From Cornus controversa (taxonomy: Eukaryota; Streptophyta; Magnoliopsida; Cornales; Cornaceae): a stretch of DNA of 64,000 nucleotides. Positions 54,170 to 64,000 of this stretch are shown one piece after another. Position numbers and translations under genes: made by a program. The stretch covers positions 48,516,306 to 48,580,305 of the forward strand of contig CM048848.1 of assembly GCA_026545225.1 (NCBI GenBank), given 5' to 3'. The number at the start of each line of letters is the position of its first letter. The first letter of the stretch is position 1. The notes beneath the pieces are model-generated. The model saw only the letters and a list, made by a program, of their open reading frames with translations. It made no database searches and had not been told where the DNA came from.

Positions 54170-55510
54170 ATGGAATCAAATCAAGAGGAATTTGAAGAGA
54201 TGGAAACACATGCATTACTTGCTATTGCAGTTTGCGGAGTGACTACCTATTATCAAACTTTTATTGTAAAAGAACCATGCAGGAATTCAATTTATATTGG
54301 ACACCAATTTGTAATGGACGTATTAAATGGACATCATAAACGCTGTCATGAATTATTTCAAATGGAAAGACACGTGTTTAGGCGACTTTGTCAAGAGTTT
54401 AGACAAAGAGATTTATTAGAGGATAGTCGTGAGCTTACTGTTGAAGAGCAAATGGCCATATTTCTTATGACCATTGGTCATAACTCAAGAAATAGAATGT
54501 TGCAAGAGTGATTTCAACACTCTGGTGAGACTATCAGTAGACATTTTAACAATGTCTTAAAATCGGTCATAATATTTGCCATGTCGGTTATTGTTCCTCC
54601 TTCTTTTGATAATATCCCTAGTCATATACGCAACAATCATAAGTATTGACCTCATTTTTGGGTAATTGATTTATATTTTAAAAGTTTTTTCATGATTATT
54701 TATATATTTATTTCAACCATGTAACATATATCAATTTATGTTTAGGGCTGTGTTGGTGCAATTGATGGAACACATGTTGATGCAGTCATTCCAGTAGATA
54801 AGCAACTTGCATTCCGTGGACATAAAGGAGATTGCACACAAAATGTCATGGCTGCTTGTTCATTTGACATGCAATTCACATTTGTTTGGGCTGGGTGGGA
54901 GGGCTCAGCTCATGATTCTCGCATATTTAATGAAGCCATTCGTAGGCCAGAAATCAACTTTCCAAAACCTCCAAGTGGTTCGTATTGTCATCCTAAAAAT
55001 AAAATTTATATACTTAAATATTTTATTTTGTTAACCACAATATTTTCTTTTATAGGTAAATATTATGTTGTTGACGCTCGATACCCTAATATGGAAGGAT
55101 ATTTAGCACCATATAAAGGAGTGCGTTATCATTTCCAAGAATTCCAAAGAAGTCGCCAGCCAAGAGGAATTAGATAATCTTTTAATTATGTTCATTCGTC
55201 ATTAAGAAATGTAGTTGAACGTTGTTTTGGTGTATGGAAAGCTCGTTGGTCACTTTTAAAATGTATGGCTCCTTTTTCATTCGAGACACAAAGATTGATT
55301 GTAGTTGCATCAATGGCACTACACAACTATATAAGGCAAAAAGCAATAGTCGATATTGAACTTCGACAGTATGATGAGGATGAAGGTTATCTTGGTGACA
55401 ATGATAATATTGACAGACAAACTTATGGCACAGTGGACCCACAATATCAGACTGAAATGAGCATTATACATGATGGAATCGCCGCATCAATATGGGAAGC
55501 AACTCAATAA
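54170..55510 (+). pseudogene. Harbinger transposase (HARBI1-like, DDE_Tnp_4)
   Basis: Exons 54,170-54,661, 54,746-54,977 and 55,056-55,510 have canonical GT/AG borders and keep frame. The N-terminal helix-turn-helix region shows FQMERHVFRRLCQEFRQR and QHSGETISRHFN. The catalytic triad is visible as D in GAIDGTH, D in GSAHDSRIF and E in VVERCFGVW. VVDARYPNMEGYLAPYKG and MALHNYIR are further family landmarks. Three in-frame stops are present (near 54,510, 54,647 and 55,176), so it is inactive, but the low number suggests recent loss. It would cut at TWA targets and mobilise this element and related MITEs. Confidence 0.92.
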
Positions 55511-56050
55511 ATTATTTGTTACTATTTCTCATTCGTTCAAATTAGTATTGAATTTATTTTTATTTTACTAATTGAATTTTTATTTTTGAACTAGTAGTTA
55601 AACTTTAGATACAATTGACATGTTTAAATTATATATAGGGACATTTAATTTTTTTCTTTAAATAAATTTATATATTTATTGTTTGGTGAGTTATTTATAC
55701 GTATTCGAGCTTTGTGGATGACACAATTCTGAGTAAATGTTGTTGGTTTCCTTTCTTCCTAATAATTTTTCTATGGTTCAATTTAAATTCATCTACATAA
55801 AATGAAATAAAAGTAACAATTGATTATAAAGGGTAACATTGTAAAGTGGAAAGTATTTTTACTCATGAAAGGACTTTTTAAATTTTGTCACCAAACACAT
55901 GAAATGACTTTTTGATTTAAACGGACTTATCAAATTGACGTTCGCCAAACATCTTTTCTGTGATAAAGGCATTCCTCTAACCTTCTTCTATAAAGTCTTT
56001 CTTATTAAAAGGCCTTTTGATATCAAGAAGCTCTCCCAAACGCTACTTAA

Positions 56051-57124
56051 TTCACTTTACATATTGCTAGCTCCATCATAACCTTGCCCACACAGTCTAG
56101 AAATGCTCAATCCATGTGTAGAAAATACATTATCAATTGCTGTCTTAAGTGAAAGAACAGTTGTATCTGTAACATGTACCATACCAATAAGACGCTCAAT
56201 GATACTCCCATTATTCACATAACACAATACAATAGTCATTTGCTCATTTATCGATACATCACGAGACTCATCAATTAAAATAGAAAAAAATGCATTTCTA
56301 ATGTCTTTGATAGTAACATTGATGATCTTTATTGCAATGGCATTGACAATGTCTTTTTGAATCTCAAGTGATGTTCATTTCATATTTTTAGGATTTTTTC
56401 CAATACAACTGCTTTGACATCCTCATTCTGATGGGCAGTGTATCTCAAAAGTTCAAGAAAGCTTCTTTGATTGTTTGAATCCTCAGATTCATCATGGCCA
56501 TGAAATGCAAATCCTTGGTGAAGAAGAAATCGAACATATTCAATTGATGCATTCAAACGAGTTCGATATTCACATTTAGCTTGGTCCGACTGCTTGACAA
56601 AATTAAACTGTTTGAATGTGCTACTTTTAGTTCATCAAAGCTTCACACGATCTCAAAACTTGGTTGTGGGCACTATTGGGGCCTCCAACATAAGTTTTGA
56701 GCTTATATTTTTTCTTCTAATTTGAAAACCCTTCACCCACAAAGGAGTCACCTCATGTTTGTTCCCCAATATCTAGCCTGAAAAGATAGCATTTTAGGCA
56801 AAATGTCACATCTTTGGCTATGCTATATTCTAGCAAAAAAAAATCAATAAACCAACCAGAGTTGAATCGTCGTGACCCATTCCCAAAATCCTTAAAGGGA
56901 AAAGAATGAGTTATAGGCTGACAAGCACCTTTTTGAAGATATGCTCTATGAATTAGGTTTTGAATATTAGGATTGTAATCCAAGATTCGAGGCCATAGTC
57001 CTGGATCTGCTGGAAGATCCTTGGAGTTAATGTCAGAGGACGCAGAACGACTTCTCTTTAAACTATCATCATTTCTCTCTATAGGAGCTCTCAACCTTAA
57101 TGTTCTTGGAAAGTATTTCTCCAT
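56051..57124 (-). pseudogene. hAT transposase, N-terminal half (TTF-type zinc finger)
   Basis: The minus strand starts MEKYFPRTLRLRAPIERND. Then come LPADPGLWPRILDYNPNIQ, AYLQKGACQP, HSFPFKDFGNGSRRFN, GWFIDFFLLEYSIAKDVTF and CLKCYLF, the TTF-type zinc-finger module of plant ZMYM1-like transposases. The next part carries a stop after GEQT and further breaks. The DUF4371 part (TDTTVLSLKTAIDNVF and LCGQGYDGASNM) reaches the Harbinger junction. The interruption falls exactly between GASNM and GLK, which are nearly adjacent in the family, so the gene was still collinear when Harbinger inserted. Confidence 0.85.
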
Positions 57125-57739
57125 AACTGTTTAAAAATAAATTATGATTAAAAAATTTATACTACGATTTTAAAGTTATCTCCTCCATCTAATTCATTAA
57201 CACATTATGATTTACTTAAGACAAGGACCATTACTTAGTGCCGCTTTCACCTATGTGTGATGCTGAGAGAGAAACTGAGTTGCCCCATTTTGGCATTAAA
57301 TATAAAGGATTAATCACCTAGTTTTATATGCATACAATAATCTACAAAACAGAAGTTCTAGCTCTAGCACACATTATATATATAAATATACATGAAACTA
57401 TGACATTTTACTTTAAAAAGGAAAAAAAAATTAACAGAGAGAGAGAGAGAAGAAAATGACTCTATTCCTGAAGTTGTGATACTAGTCAATTTTCATGTGG
57501 GTGGAATTCTATATGTCAACTAAGAGCATAATTTCATAAAAGATACCAAGCCCTATATCTAACACACAAAACACAAAGATACTACCACAAATATGACATA
57601 GATAGACAACCTAGAAACTACCACCAGCAAACAAACATTTTTCAAAATCACCTTAAGAGCAAAGAAATGTAACATTTATACACCCAAATAATATATATAT
57701 ATATGTATATATAAAACTAGAGTCACAACAATGGGTAAG

Positions 57740-58234
57740 TATACCGGGAACAGAGGAGGTGCTTTCTTTGGTGGAGAAGCTAAGCAGCATCAAAGTTGTC
57801 CCAACCACAGAGAACAAAACCCAGAATCCAAAAGCCTTCATAATGTCCAAAATCAATGCTTCAGACTATAAACTAAAAATAAAATGGAGTCTAAAGAAGC
57901 CCTAATATAACCAAAAAAATAGAATAGTATCAAAACTTAGAATCCTAAATTAGCACAAGACCTCTAAATTAGGAGTTTTCAGAGAGGCAATGGATGAATC
58001 CTTTAAGAGTATCAGAGGTTAAAGAATGATTTACATGTAGGGTTTCCATATTCTATGAATTAGTTTTACCTGGAAACAGAGCCAAATCGATTAGGGTTGA
58101 TCCTCTCTCTTTATCTCTCTTTTCGATTTTGTTGTAAACTCATTGTCAGGGAGGAGCGTAGTCGTGATTCGTGAAGCGTCTAAAGTCTGAAGTTTGAACT
58201 TGAAGAGAGAGAATGAGCGATCATTTAGGTTTTT
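57740..58234 (-). pseudogene. Host-gene-like 5' UTR, intron and signal-peptide exon inside the hAT
   Basis: On the minus strand, a CT/GA-rich leader (about 58,234-58,070) ends at a good splice donor (CCAG, GTAAAACTA). After an acceptor (TTTATAG at 57,866) comes a short leader and ATG at 57,841, opening MKAFGFWVLFSVVG then TTLMLLSFSTKESTSSVPG. A second splice donor (GTATAC, 57,744) follows. The peptide looks like a secretory signal peptide and is unrelated to the transposase, whose own start is 600 bp further on. This is best explained as a captured host gene start now serving as, or lying in, the element's promoter region. The gene family is not recognised. Confidence 0.55.
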
Positions 58235-58442
58235 TCCCCCAAAAATTATACACAACCAAATGTGTAATGACCATAAGGTTCTATGGACTCTTTACTATCA
58301 TTAATATATGGGGGTAAAAAAAAATTTCAGGGGAGGCATTTTTTAATATCTAAAATTTTATACATATAATAGTAAAAAACAAAATTAATTTCAGGGGGGC
58401 ATGTGCCCCCCGGCACACACCGGCTCTGCCAGTAGGCTGGAC

Positions 58443-59430
58443 CATTAGGTGACTTAGGCTAAGGTCCCATCCAATATAATTCATTTATTAGGCCTTAAAA
58501 AAATTGTATTCCCTTGTATTTAGGACTCAACGAGTAGAATGTATTAAAGTAGGCCCCTATAATTTAATTCATCTTATTTTCATTGGATAAGTGGTATTGG
58601 AAACTATAAAACTTGCCATCTACTCCTTGATTTTCTCAATTAAACTCCTATTTTTAATTTTTTATAGTTATCTCTTATGTGACAATAAAAGTTTTTATTC
58701 ATCTTATATTAAAAAGTGATAAAAAAAATTCATCTACTCTTAATTTTATTTCTCCTCGTTAGAGACGATTTTTGTTCTCTTCTCCTCTCTTTATCACAAA
58801 TGTCTTCTTCTCCTCCCTCATTACAGTCTCTCTCTCCATGAACCCATCTTTCTCATTATGTCACTCTATCTTCTTTCAGACTCTTCTATATTTGTTTTCT
58901 TACAAACAAGAAAGTAGTAATTTTCTATTTGGGTTCAATAATTTGATGGGGAGTTACAAAATAGGAGTTAAAGTGTTGAAGAATTTGTTGGAGTATTGGA
59001 CAAGATTATAACATCAGGTTCTATTGTTGTTTAACTTAATTTATTTTGTAGTTTTATTGTTTTTTGTTATCATAGAAATTGTATATTTGGTTTGTGGCAA
59101 TTTTTATTTATATTATTAAATATTTCTAATAGAAAATATGAATCATAATATGAAAAAAATTAAAAAAGAGTAAAATAGATAAAATAATTCAATCTAAAAA
59201 AAAAGCTCTTGATAAATTTGTTACAATTAATAATCAAAATATAAAAAAAAATTTAGGTTAAAATTTAAAAATAAACAACCAAGCCAATTAATTAGTAAAT
59301 TTGCATCTCAAAAAGTAAGAAAAATAATTTTTAAATAAAACTATTAACTATTATTTGATATTAATATTTTAAACATTAAAAGACCACTTTTTTATTCGCC
59401 TAATGCCTCAAATGTTATTGAACTGGCCTG
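58443..59430. mobile_element. Non-autonomous hAT-like element, copy B
   Basis: Collinear with 29,250-30,303 (AGGTGACTTAGGCTAAGGTC, TTCTATTTGGGTTCAATAA and many others). Its left tip is across the big hAT insertion at 48,388. The right end AACTGGCCTG is followed by GTTGTGAC (59,431-59,438), which pairs with GTCGTGAG at 48,381 as the original 8-bp duplication. Confidence 0.75.
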
Positions 59431-59804
59431 GTTGTGACAAATGATATACACAAGTTCATGACAAACAAGAACATTGGTCCCAAGGGAAAGTGATTGTGAC
59501 GTCTTACATCCTTTGAAGGAGAGGTGGTTGAGACTTATGAGTGTGTATATCTCTTAAATATGCAAAAATTATCAAGATGAGAGTGTAGAAAACAGACAAT
59601 ATTTACACGATATAGCCGAGTCTTTAAAGGAAGACTTGTGATCAACTTAGAAAGTCAGAAAAATAGAGTTGATGTGTTGTACTTTTATGTTGTTTTAGTT
59701 TTGTAAAGAACTCAAGGAAAAAGAGAAATGAGTTGGATATGTCTTTTGAAGTTTAGTAAGTAGGACTGTAGGAGGGAGAGAGCATCTAGGAATAGGTCCT
59801 ATAA
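59431..59804. repeat. Right part of duplicated locus B, first section
   Basis: Matches 30,304-30,660 of locus A, up to GGTCCTATAA, where a MITE interrupts it. No gene. Confidence 0.8.
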
Positions 59805-60747
59805 GGGCAAGTGGTGTAGTAGCATTTCTCGCTAGCTGGCGCAAAATCTGGCCAGCTTTTGGGCTGGTGTGGGACTGGCCACAAGTGGGCCAGCCCAAGC
59901 TCCCTGTGTCGGCTGCCATCATTTTTTTTTCTTTTTCCTTTTCTTATTTCTTTCATTATTTCTTTTTTCTTCTAGTTTTGTTATTTCTTTTCTTTTTCTT
60001 CTAGTTTTTTTTTTTTGCTTTCCTTTTACTTAATTTTTTTTATTCTAATATATATTTATATAAACATAATATTTATACTAAAGAATGTATTATTGTCCAA
60101 ATTTTTTTGTTATTATTATTATTTTTGTTTCTTTCATTATTTGGGTCTATCTATCTTTGTATATTGGCTAAAAAAAAAAATTGTTTCTTTACTTATGATT
60201 TTGTTTCTTTTTGTTTTTCTTTTGCAGTAGTTGAGTGCGGGATGGTCTGCATCAAAGTTGCCCATTTAGGATATATACCATCAGATAAGTAATACCCTTG
60301 ATGCCCATTCACCATATAATTGTATTTTTTTTATGCAAGTTATTTATTTTATGCAATGTAATGTCTTTTTATTTTATTTACTTATTTGTGAGAAAATATG
60401 TAATATCGTTTTATTTTATTTAGTTATTTGTGAGAAAATATGTAGTGTCTTTATATTAATTTATTTTTATTTTTTTGTTAACAAAAATGTTAATGGAAAA
60501 AAAAATCAAAACATAAGTGGTTGAAAAATAGTCGTTGAAAAAAATACAAATAAATAATTAAATAAATATATTTTAAATAATTTTATAAAAAACAAAAAAT
60601 TATAAATATATTAAAATGTAACTAGCCCAGCCAGCACTATATCGTACGACTAGACTGGCCACAAATTGTGGCTAGCCACATCAGCACATGGCTAACCACA
60701 ATTTGTGGCATAGCTAGCTGGTGTAGCCATTGCTACACCGACTGCTC
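59805..60747. mobile_element. Harbinger-type (Tourist-like) MITE
   Basis: TAA target duplications lie at 59,802-59,804 and 60,748-60,750. The ends are GGGCAAGTGGTGTAGTAGC and (complement) GAGCAGTCGGTGTAGCAATG. Locus A at 30,660 has the empty site CCTATAAAGGGGCC, which proves the borders. Subterminal GCTAGCTGG and CTGGCCACAA words face inward. The interior is T-rich with no transposase. About 943 bp. Confidence 0.88.
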
Positions 60748-61436
60748 TAAAGGGGCCAGGGGATGCTTTATGGATTTTGGGATATCCTTTTGAAAAATCC
60801 ACGCTTTAGAAAACCATTATCTAGAAAACTTCAAAAAGAAGAAAAGATATGTGGATATAAACTCCTGTTTTAGAGTTAATGCAATCGAATTAGGATAAAT
60901 ATGCAAACTACACAGAATGATTTAAAAGGATGAAAAATTGTGTCCACCCAACACACAAACAGGTATCGTGCACCTGGACGAAGCGCTTTCCTATCAATTA
61001 TCCCCTCAGAGAGAGAGAGAGGTTTGAAAAGCCCAAGCACCCACTTTAAATTCTTAACCCTACGAAGCTGGTATTTTTGTCCTTGTGCCCCTGTTCATGT
61101 CCATCTCTATCACAATGTTCCTCTCTAACTCTACTGCCACAACTCCTTAAATGAATGGCCTAAATTTAATTTGACATATATGTCCTCCACCCATCTCTTA
61201 ATTTCCTTTGTCACTCCTCTCTTTCTATCCTTAGCTTTTAACAATTAATTGTACCTTTGTCAGTCTTTGGATGGCGCGAAACTGCGAATATATATTCTGC
61301 ACAATTCAGTGATTGTGAGGTGAGGCAAAGTTCTTAGAAAAAGGCATTGACTTAAAAGTTTTCAACAAGTAATTGCATTGGAGGGAGGCTTTGGAGGAAA
61401 ATATATAATATGTATATATAATATATGCATTTTATC
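60748..61436. repeat. Locus B, second section, with extra sequence
   Basis: Contains ACAGGTATCGTGCACCTGGA and AAAAGCCCAAGCACCCACTT as in locus A. About 175 bp at 60.77-60.94 kb and about 340 bp at 61.10-61.44 kb have no counterpart in locus A. These are either insertions here or losses there; no ends are seen. Confidence 0.65.
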
Positions 61437-61439
61437 TTT

Positions 61440-62270
61440 GTGAGACAATATTTGCACTCCTCTTTTTTACAATTGCACTTTACATAACTTTTCTTTTAAA
61501 GAAAATGACAAGATAGTCTCTAAACTAATTAATACATCATTACTTATTTTATAATACCACAACTACCCTTTATACTATCAAGTTAAACTCTTTTTTATCT
61601 TTTTTAGTTTCTTTATTTTTTTATTTTTTGGGTCCTAGTAAAAGAAATAATTTTTTTTTACCTTTTTTACTTTCTTTAGTACCTTTTTTTTTGTCTTGTC
61701 AAAATGGATAATTTATTCAAAAAAAATAATTTTTTTTTTGAACCTATCAAAAGATATAATTTATTGAATAAGAGTAACTTTTTTTTTGGGTACTCTCAAT
61801 GTAAATCGTTTATTCAACAAGAATAAAAAAATTTATGTACTTTTTTTTAGGTCCTGTTAAGAAAAAATTTATTCAACAAGGATAACTAGTTTTTGGGTAC
61901 ATTTTAATTTTTAATTCCTTCCAAAAGAAATAATTTATTCAACAAAGATTTTTTTTTTATCTAATGCCAAAAGATATAATTTCTTTAATAGATATATATC
62001 TATATATATTTTGGTCTTTTCAAAAGAAATAATTTATTTAACATAGTTAACTTTTTTTGGGTCTTGGAAAAAGAGAGAATTTTTTTTTTGATTAATTTTT
62101 TTCGAGTATTTTTTTTTGATTCGATCAAAAGAAACCAAAAAGATTAAAAATAAGAGGCAAATAAGATGTCTGAAAGAGTAATTTAGTATTTTAAAAAAAA
62201 AATTAATCATTCACATTTGAAATGTTAGAAGTGACATTTTTTCTATCATTCTCATAAGCTTTGTGTCTTG
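61440..62270. mobile_element. MITE with internal AAATTATCTCTTTTGA repeats, copy 2 (inverted)
   Basis: The reverse-complement counterpart of 32,673-33,599: TGCACTCCTCTTTTTTACAA, CTAAACTAATTAATACATCA, ATAATACCACAACTACCCTT and the same internal TTATTCAACA(A/T) units. The termini are more eroded than in copy 1 and no clear target duplication is visible. Confidence 0.7.
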
Positions 62271-62590
62271 TTCGGTGATTCAATTTAAATGAGACAATCA
62301 TTTTCCTAAATAATTACACCATCTCAAGCAGGAACGAAATTTAAATTTTAAAAGTACATGACAGTTAACAAAATTAGCCTCCAACCTTAATTACCAATCA
62401 ACTTTCACTCAAAACATTTAACAAATAAGTCCGAAATCACAATATGCAATGTCCATAGTTTACCATGCTCTCTGTCACAAGGTTGAATTTCAATTCAATT
62501 TTTTTTGCTAGTGATGGTACTAAGTCAGCATGCTCTTTGTCACACGTCGAAATGACTATATATATATATATATATCTATATATATATATT
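62271..62590. other. AT-rich stretch without recognised gene
   Basis: Contains two GTCACA(A/C)G(G/T) phrases about 65 bp apart (ATGCTCT(C/T)TGTCACA) and a (TA)n tract at 62.55-62.59 kb. No counterpart in locus A. Confidence 0.4.
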
Positions 62591-62860
62591 GATTGTCATT
62601 TATGTGACCCTAAACTGATTTTAGAGTGTATATTGTCACACGTAACCAAGTAACCAACCCATAGTGAAACCGAAACACAAGTAACTAAACAACTGTTCTT
62701 TATACAACACAGGTTTTAATGGAGAGATTAGTGTATTTCAAGTGCTAAGAGAGAATGAAGCAATTAAGATAACTGAATCGGGTTTTAAATTATTATGTTT
62801 TCTTAGAAAAACAAAAGATGTGGTGAGGATTACTCTCAACATAAATATCAAATAAGAAAA
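62591..62860. repeat. Right end of duplicated locus B
   Basis: Matches 30,895-31,185 (TTTAGAGTGTATATTGTCAC, ACAACACAGGTTTTAATGGA). Similarity ends after ATAAATATCAAATAAGAAAA in both loci, defining the duplication border. Confidence 0.85.
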
Positions 62861-63039
62861 ATTTGTAAATCCCCTTGCATAGTTTGGCTGCAGCTACCGT
62901 GGATGTAAAATTACTACTTTATCCTTCATGAGAAAAAAACAACAAATTACAAAAATAGAAAAGAAAAAGTTTCCAAACTCCGCAGCTAATTATTTATTAC
63001 TATTATTTTTTAATTAAAAATTTTTTTTTTACAACAAAC

Positions 63040-63536
63040 TCCCTTAAAGTATTTTCGACCCAAAAAACCTCCTTATCTTTAAGAAGTATAAAAAAAATTC
63101 TCCAATTAAATGACAATCAAGTTTTCATTAATTTGTAATGTAAAATTACTAAAGTGCCCCTAGTAATAAAATTTAGAACCACTCTATCAAAAAATTTTTT
63201 TTACCGCAAATAGGTTCGGAGACATGAGAGTTTATAATTAGATTATACATGTTTTTTATATTTGATTTTAAAGTAGATAGAACAATATCTCTGCTACGGA
63301 ATGCTCCTGCCAAAGTTCTAATTTCAATCAAATAAACTATATGTAATAGGATTAACATCTCAATCAAATAGCTTGTTATATGAAAACAACTTAAATCAAA
63401 TAGCTTACTGTTATTAGCAATGAATTGCAAGCTTTCCATATGCATTGATAGTTGATTTTACTCACCATTGGAATGATTCAAGCCAAGACTACAAGTTTAT
63501 CACAAGCACTTCACTTCATTCACTTCTCTTCACCCA
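63040..63536. repeat. RLP 3' flank relic at window end
   Basis: Phrases such as AAATAGGTTCGGAGACATGA and ATTGCAAGCTTTCCATATGC, then ATTGGAATGATTCAAGCC, correspond to the 3' flanks of RLP1 and RLP2 but with large internal losses. The ground between 62,861 and 63,040 is AT-rich with nothing recognised. Confidence 0.7.
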
Positions 63537-63613
63537 CTAAAGCCTTTGTATTGGATTTCTGTAAACTCCTCTTTGTGTTATTCTTCTCAGGAAACTCAAT
63601 CCATATGTTTGTA
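63537..63613 (-). pseudogene. RLP C-terminal tail fragment, copy 2
   Basis: The minus strand reads YKHMD, then in a shifted frame LRRITQRGVYRNPIQRL and stop, matching the RLP tail (LRRIIQKGAYRNPI). A one-base loss separates the two parts. Upstream, RLP homology ends abruptly at the codons for YKHMD, where repeat R begins. It is a remnant of a further RLP gene. Confidence 0.85.
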
Positions 63614-64000
63614 GGTATATTTCCTCCACCAAATAAAGCCTCCCATGGACCCGCACCAAGAGATAAACCATCTACACCAATCACTTATACACAACAGAAA
63701 TAAGTGTACACAAATAATGTAATCTACCAAAATCTGCCCTCAAACAAAAACCATCAGATCTCAACTACAAAGCATCTATATACTACAATATAAACGTAAA
63801 TCTCATTTTTATTTTTTATATACATTTTTAATTAATAATTAACCACATGATTACTTTCTTTCAACATCTATAGCTTTACAAGGTTTGGTAATTTGCATTT
63901 TCATAAACTTCTCATCACTCTAAAAATTTATCTTGACCAAATTTAATTTAGGGCAAATTACAAAAAATTCTCCCAAACTATTGAGATTTTACAAAAACCC
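63614..64000. repeat. Repeat R, copy 6 (runs off the window)
   Basis: Starts GTATATTTCCTCCACCAAAT directly at the RLP tail junction. It continues collinearly with other R copies through CTTTCTTTCAACATCTATAG and TTAATTTAGGGCAAATTAC to the end of the window. Confidence 0.8.

Larger units (their letters stand above)
50098..56047 (+). mobile_element. PIF/Harbinger element nested in the hAT transposase gene
   Basis: TAA target duplications lie at 50,095-50,097 and 56,048-56,050. The ends are GGGTATGTTTGGGAG and (complement) AGTAGCGTTTGGGAG, the GTTTGG-type termini common in plant Harbinger elements. Inside on the plus strand are the two expected genes: a Myb/SANT-like DNA-binding protein (52.9-53.9 kb) and a DDE transposase (54.2-55.5 kb). 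Both contain a few stops, so the element is dead but young-looking. The 5' region (50.1-52.9 kb) is unusually long for the family, CT-rich near 50.37 kb and otherwise without a recognised gene. Confidence 0.93.
48396..58434 (-). mobile_element. Autonomous-type hAT element (TTF/ZMYM1-like), interrupted by Harbinger
   Basis: Perfect 8-bp target duplications GGCTGGAC lie at 48,388-48,395 and 58,435-58,442. The ends CAGGGGCGGAGCCAGG and (complement) TACTGGCAGAGCCGGT are imperfect inverted repeats. The element's own sequence is about 4.1 kb once the 5.95-kb Harbinger insertion is set aside. It encodes, on the minus strand, the plant TTF-type zinc-finger / DUF4371 / hAT-dimerisation transposase. 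The insertion target lies within the hAT-like element B; the unoccupied site is visible in copy A at 29,250-29,257. The coding region carries several stops, so it is inactive. Confidence 0.9.

Noticed and set aside
60015-60524. Small Phe/Leu/Tyr-rich frames
   Set aside because: They fall in the T-rich interior of the Tourist-like MITE and reflect base composition.
1-64000. tRNA, rRNA or other structured RNA genes
   Set aside because: No tRNA-like A/B boxes with cloverleaf arms or rRNA cores were recognised by eye; the only tRNA-related match is the copia primer-binding site near 4,038.

Overview
This is nuclear DNA from a plant, almost certainly a eudicot. The evidence is two intronless leucine-rich-repeat receptor-like protein (RLP) genes of the Ve1/Cf immune-receptor type, a very AT-rich background, CT/TA microsatellites, and plant-type hAT, PIF/Harbinger, CACTA, LINE, copia and gypsy-like remnants. 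The species cannot be named from the sequence. No bacterial, viral or CRISPR system is present, and no tRNA or rRNA gene was recognised.

Layout. 0-9.5 kb: AT-rich DNA with a hAT-type non-autonomous element, a broken copia LTR element, one end of a CACTA element, a short LINE tail, and an isolated 5' exon resembling a ZFC3H1-like gene. 9.5-12.7 kb: the recurring repeat R, a MITE (X) and a gypsy-like LTR fossil. 12.7-20.3 kb: RLP1 (minus strand) with its 3' flank and a tandemly repeated 5' flank. 20.3-24.4 kb: a second 5' flank carrying only the first 108 codons of an RLP. 24.4-28.1 kb: poor DNA, then an RLP tail fused to a fragment of an HD-Zip class I transcription factor gene. 28.1-37.4 kb: LINE, MITEs, a foldback element rich in CCA/GGT triplets, R, X and a second LTR fossil. 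37.4-44.1 kb: RLP2, in a duplicate of the RLP1 block. 44.1-48.2 kb: R, X, a hAT end and a 69-bp minisatellite. 48.2-62.9 kb: a paralogue of the 29.1-31.2 kb locus, expanded by a 10-kb hAT element that itself holds a 6-kb Harbinger element, plus two MITEs. 62.9-64 kb: another RLP 3' relic joined to R.

How it fits together. The window is an RLP cluster that grew by segmental duplication and then decayed and was rearranged by transposons. Only RLP1 and RLP2 look like functional genes. Both encode a signal peptide, an LRR ectodomain with an island, a GxxxG transmembrane helix and a short basic tail, the architecture of cell-surface receptors that signal with SOBIR1/BAK1-type kinases. At least three other places hold RLP fragments (5' end at 20.3 kb; 3' ends at 27.0 and 63.5 kb).

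Most interesting observations: the HD-Zip/RLP chimera at 27 kb; RLP1 having two more LRRs than RLP2; the copy-number-variable 0.7-kb repeats in the RLP 5' flanks; and a nested hAT/Harbinger pair whose empty site survives in the same window. Several elements also appear to carry pieces of host genes. I found no convincing undescribed biochemical system.
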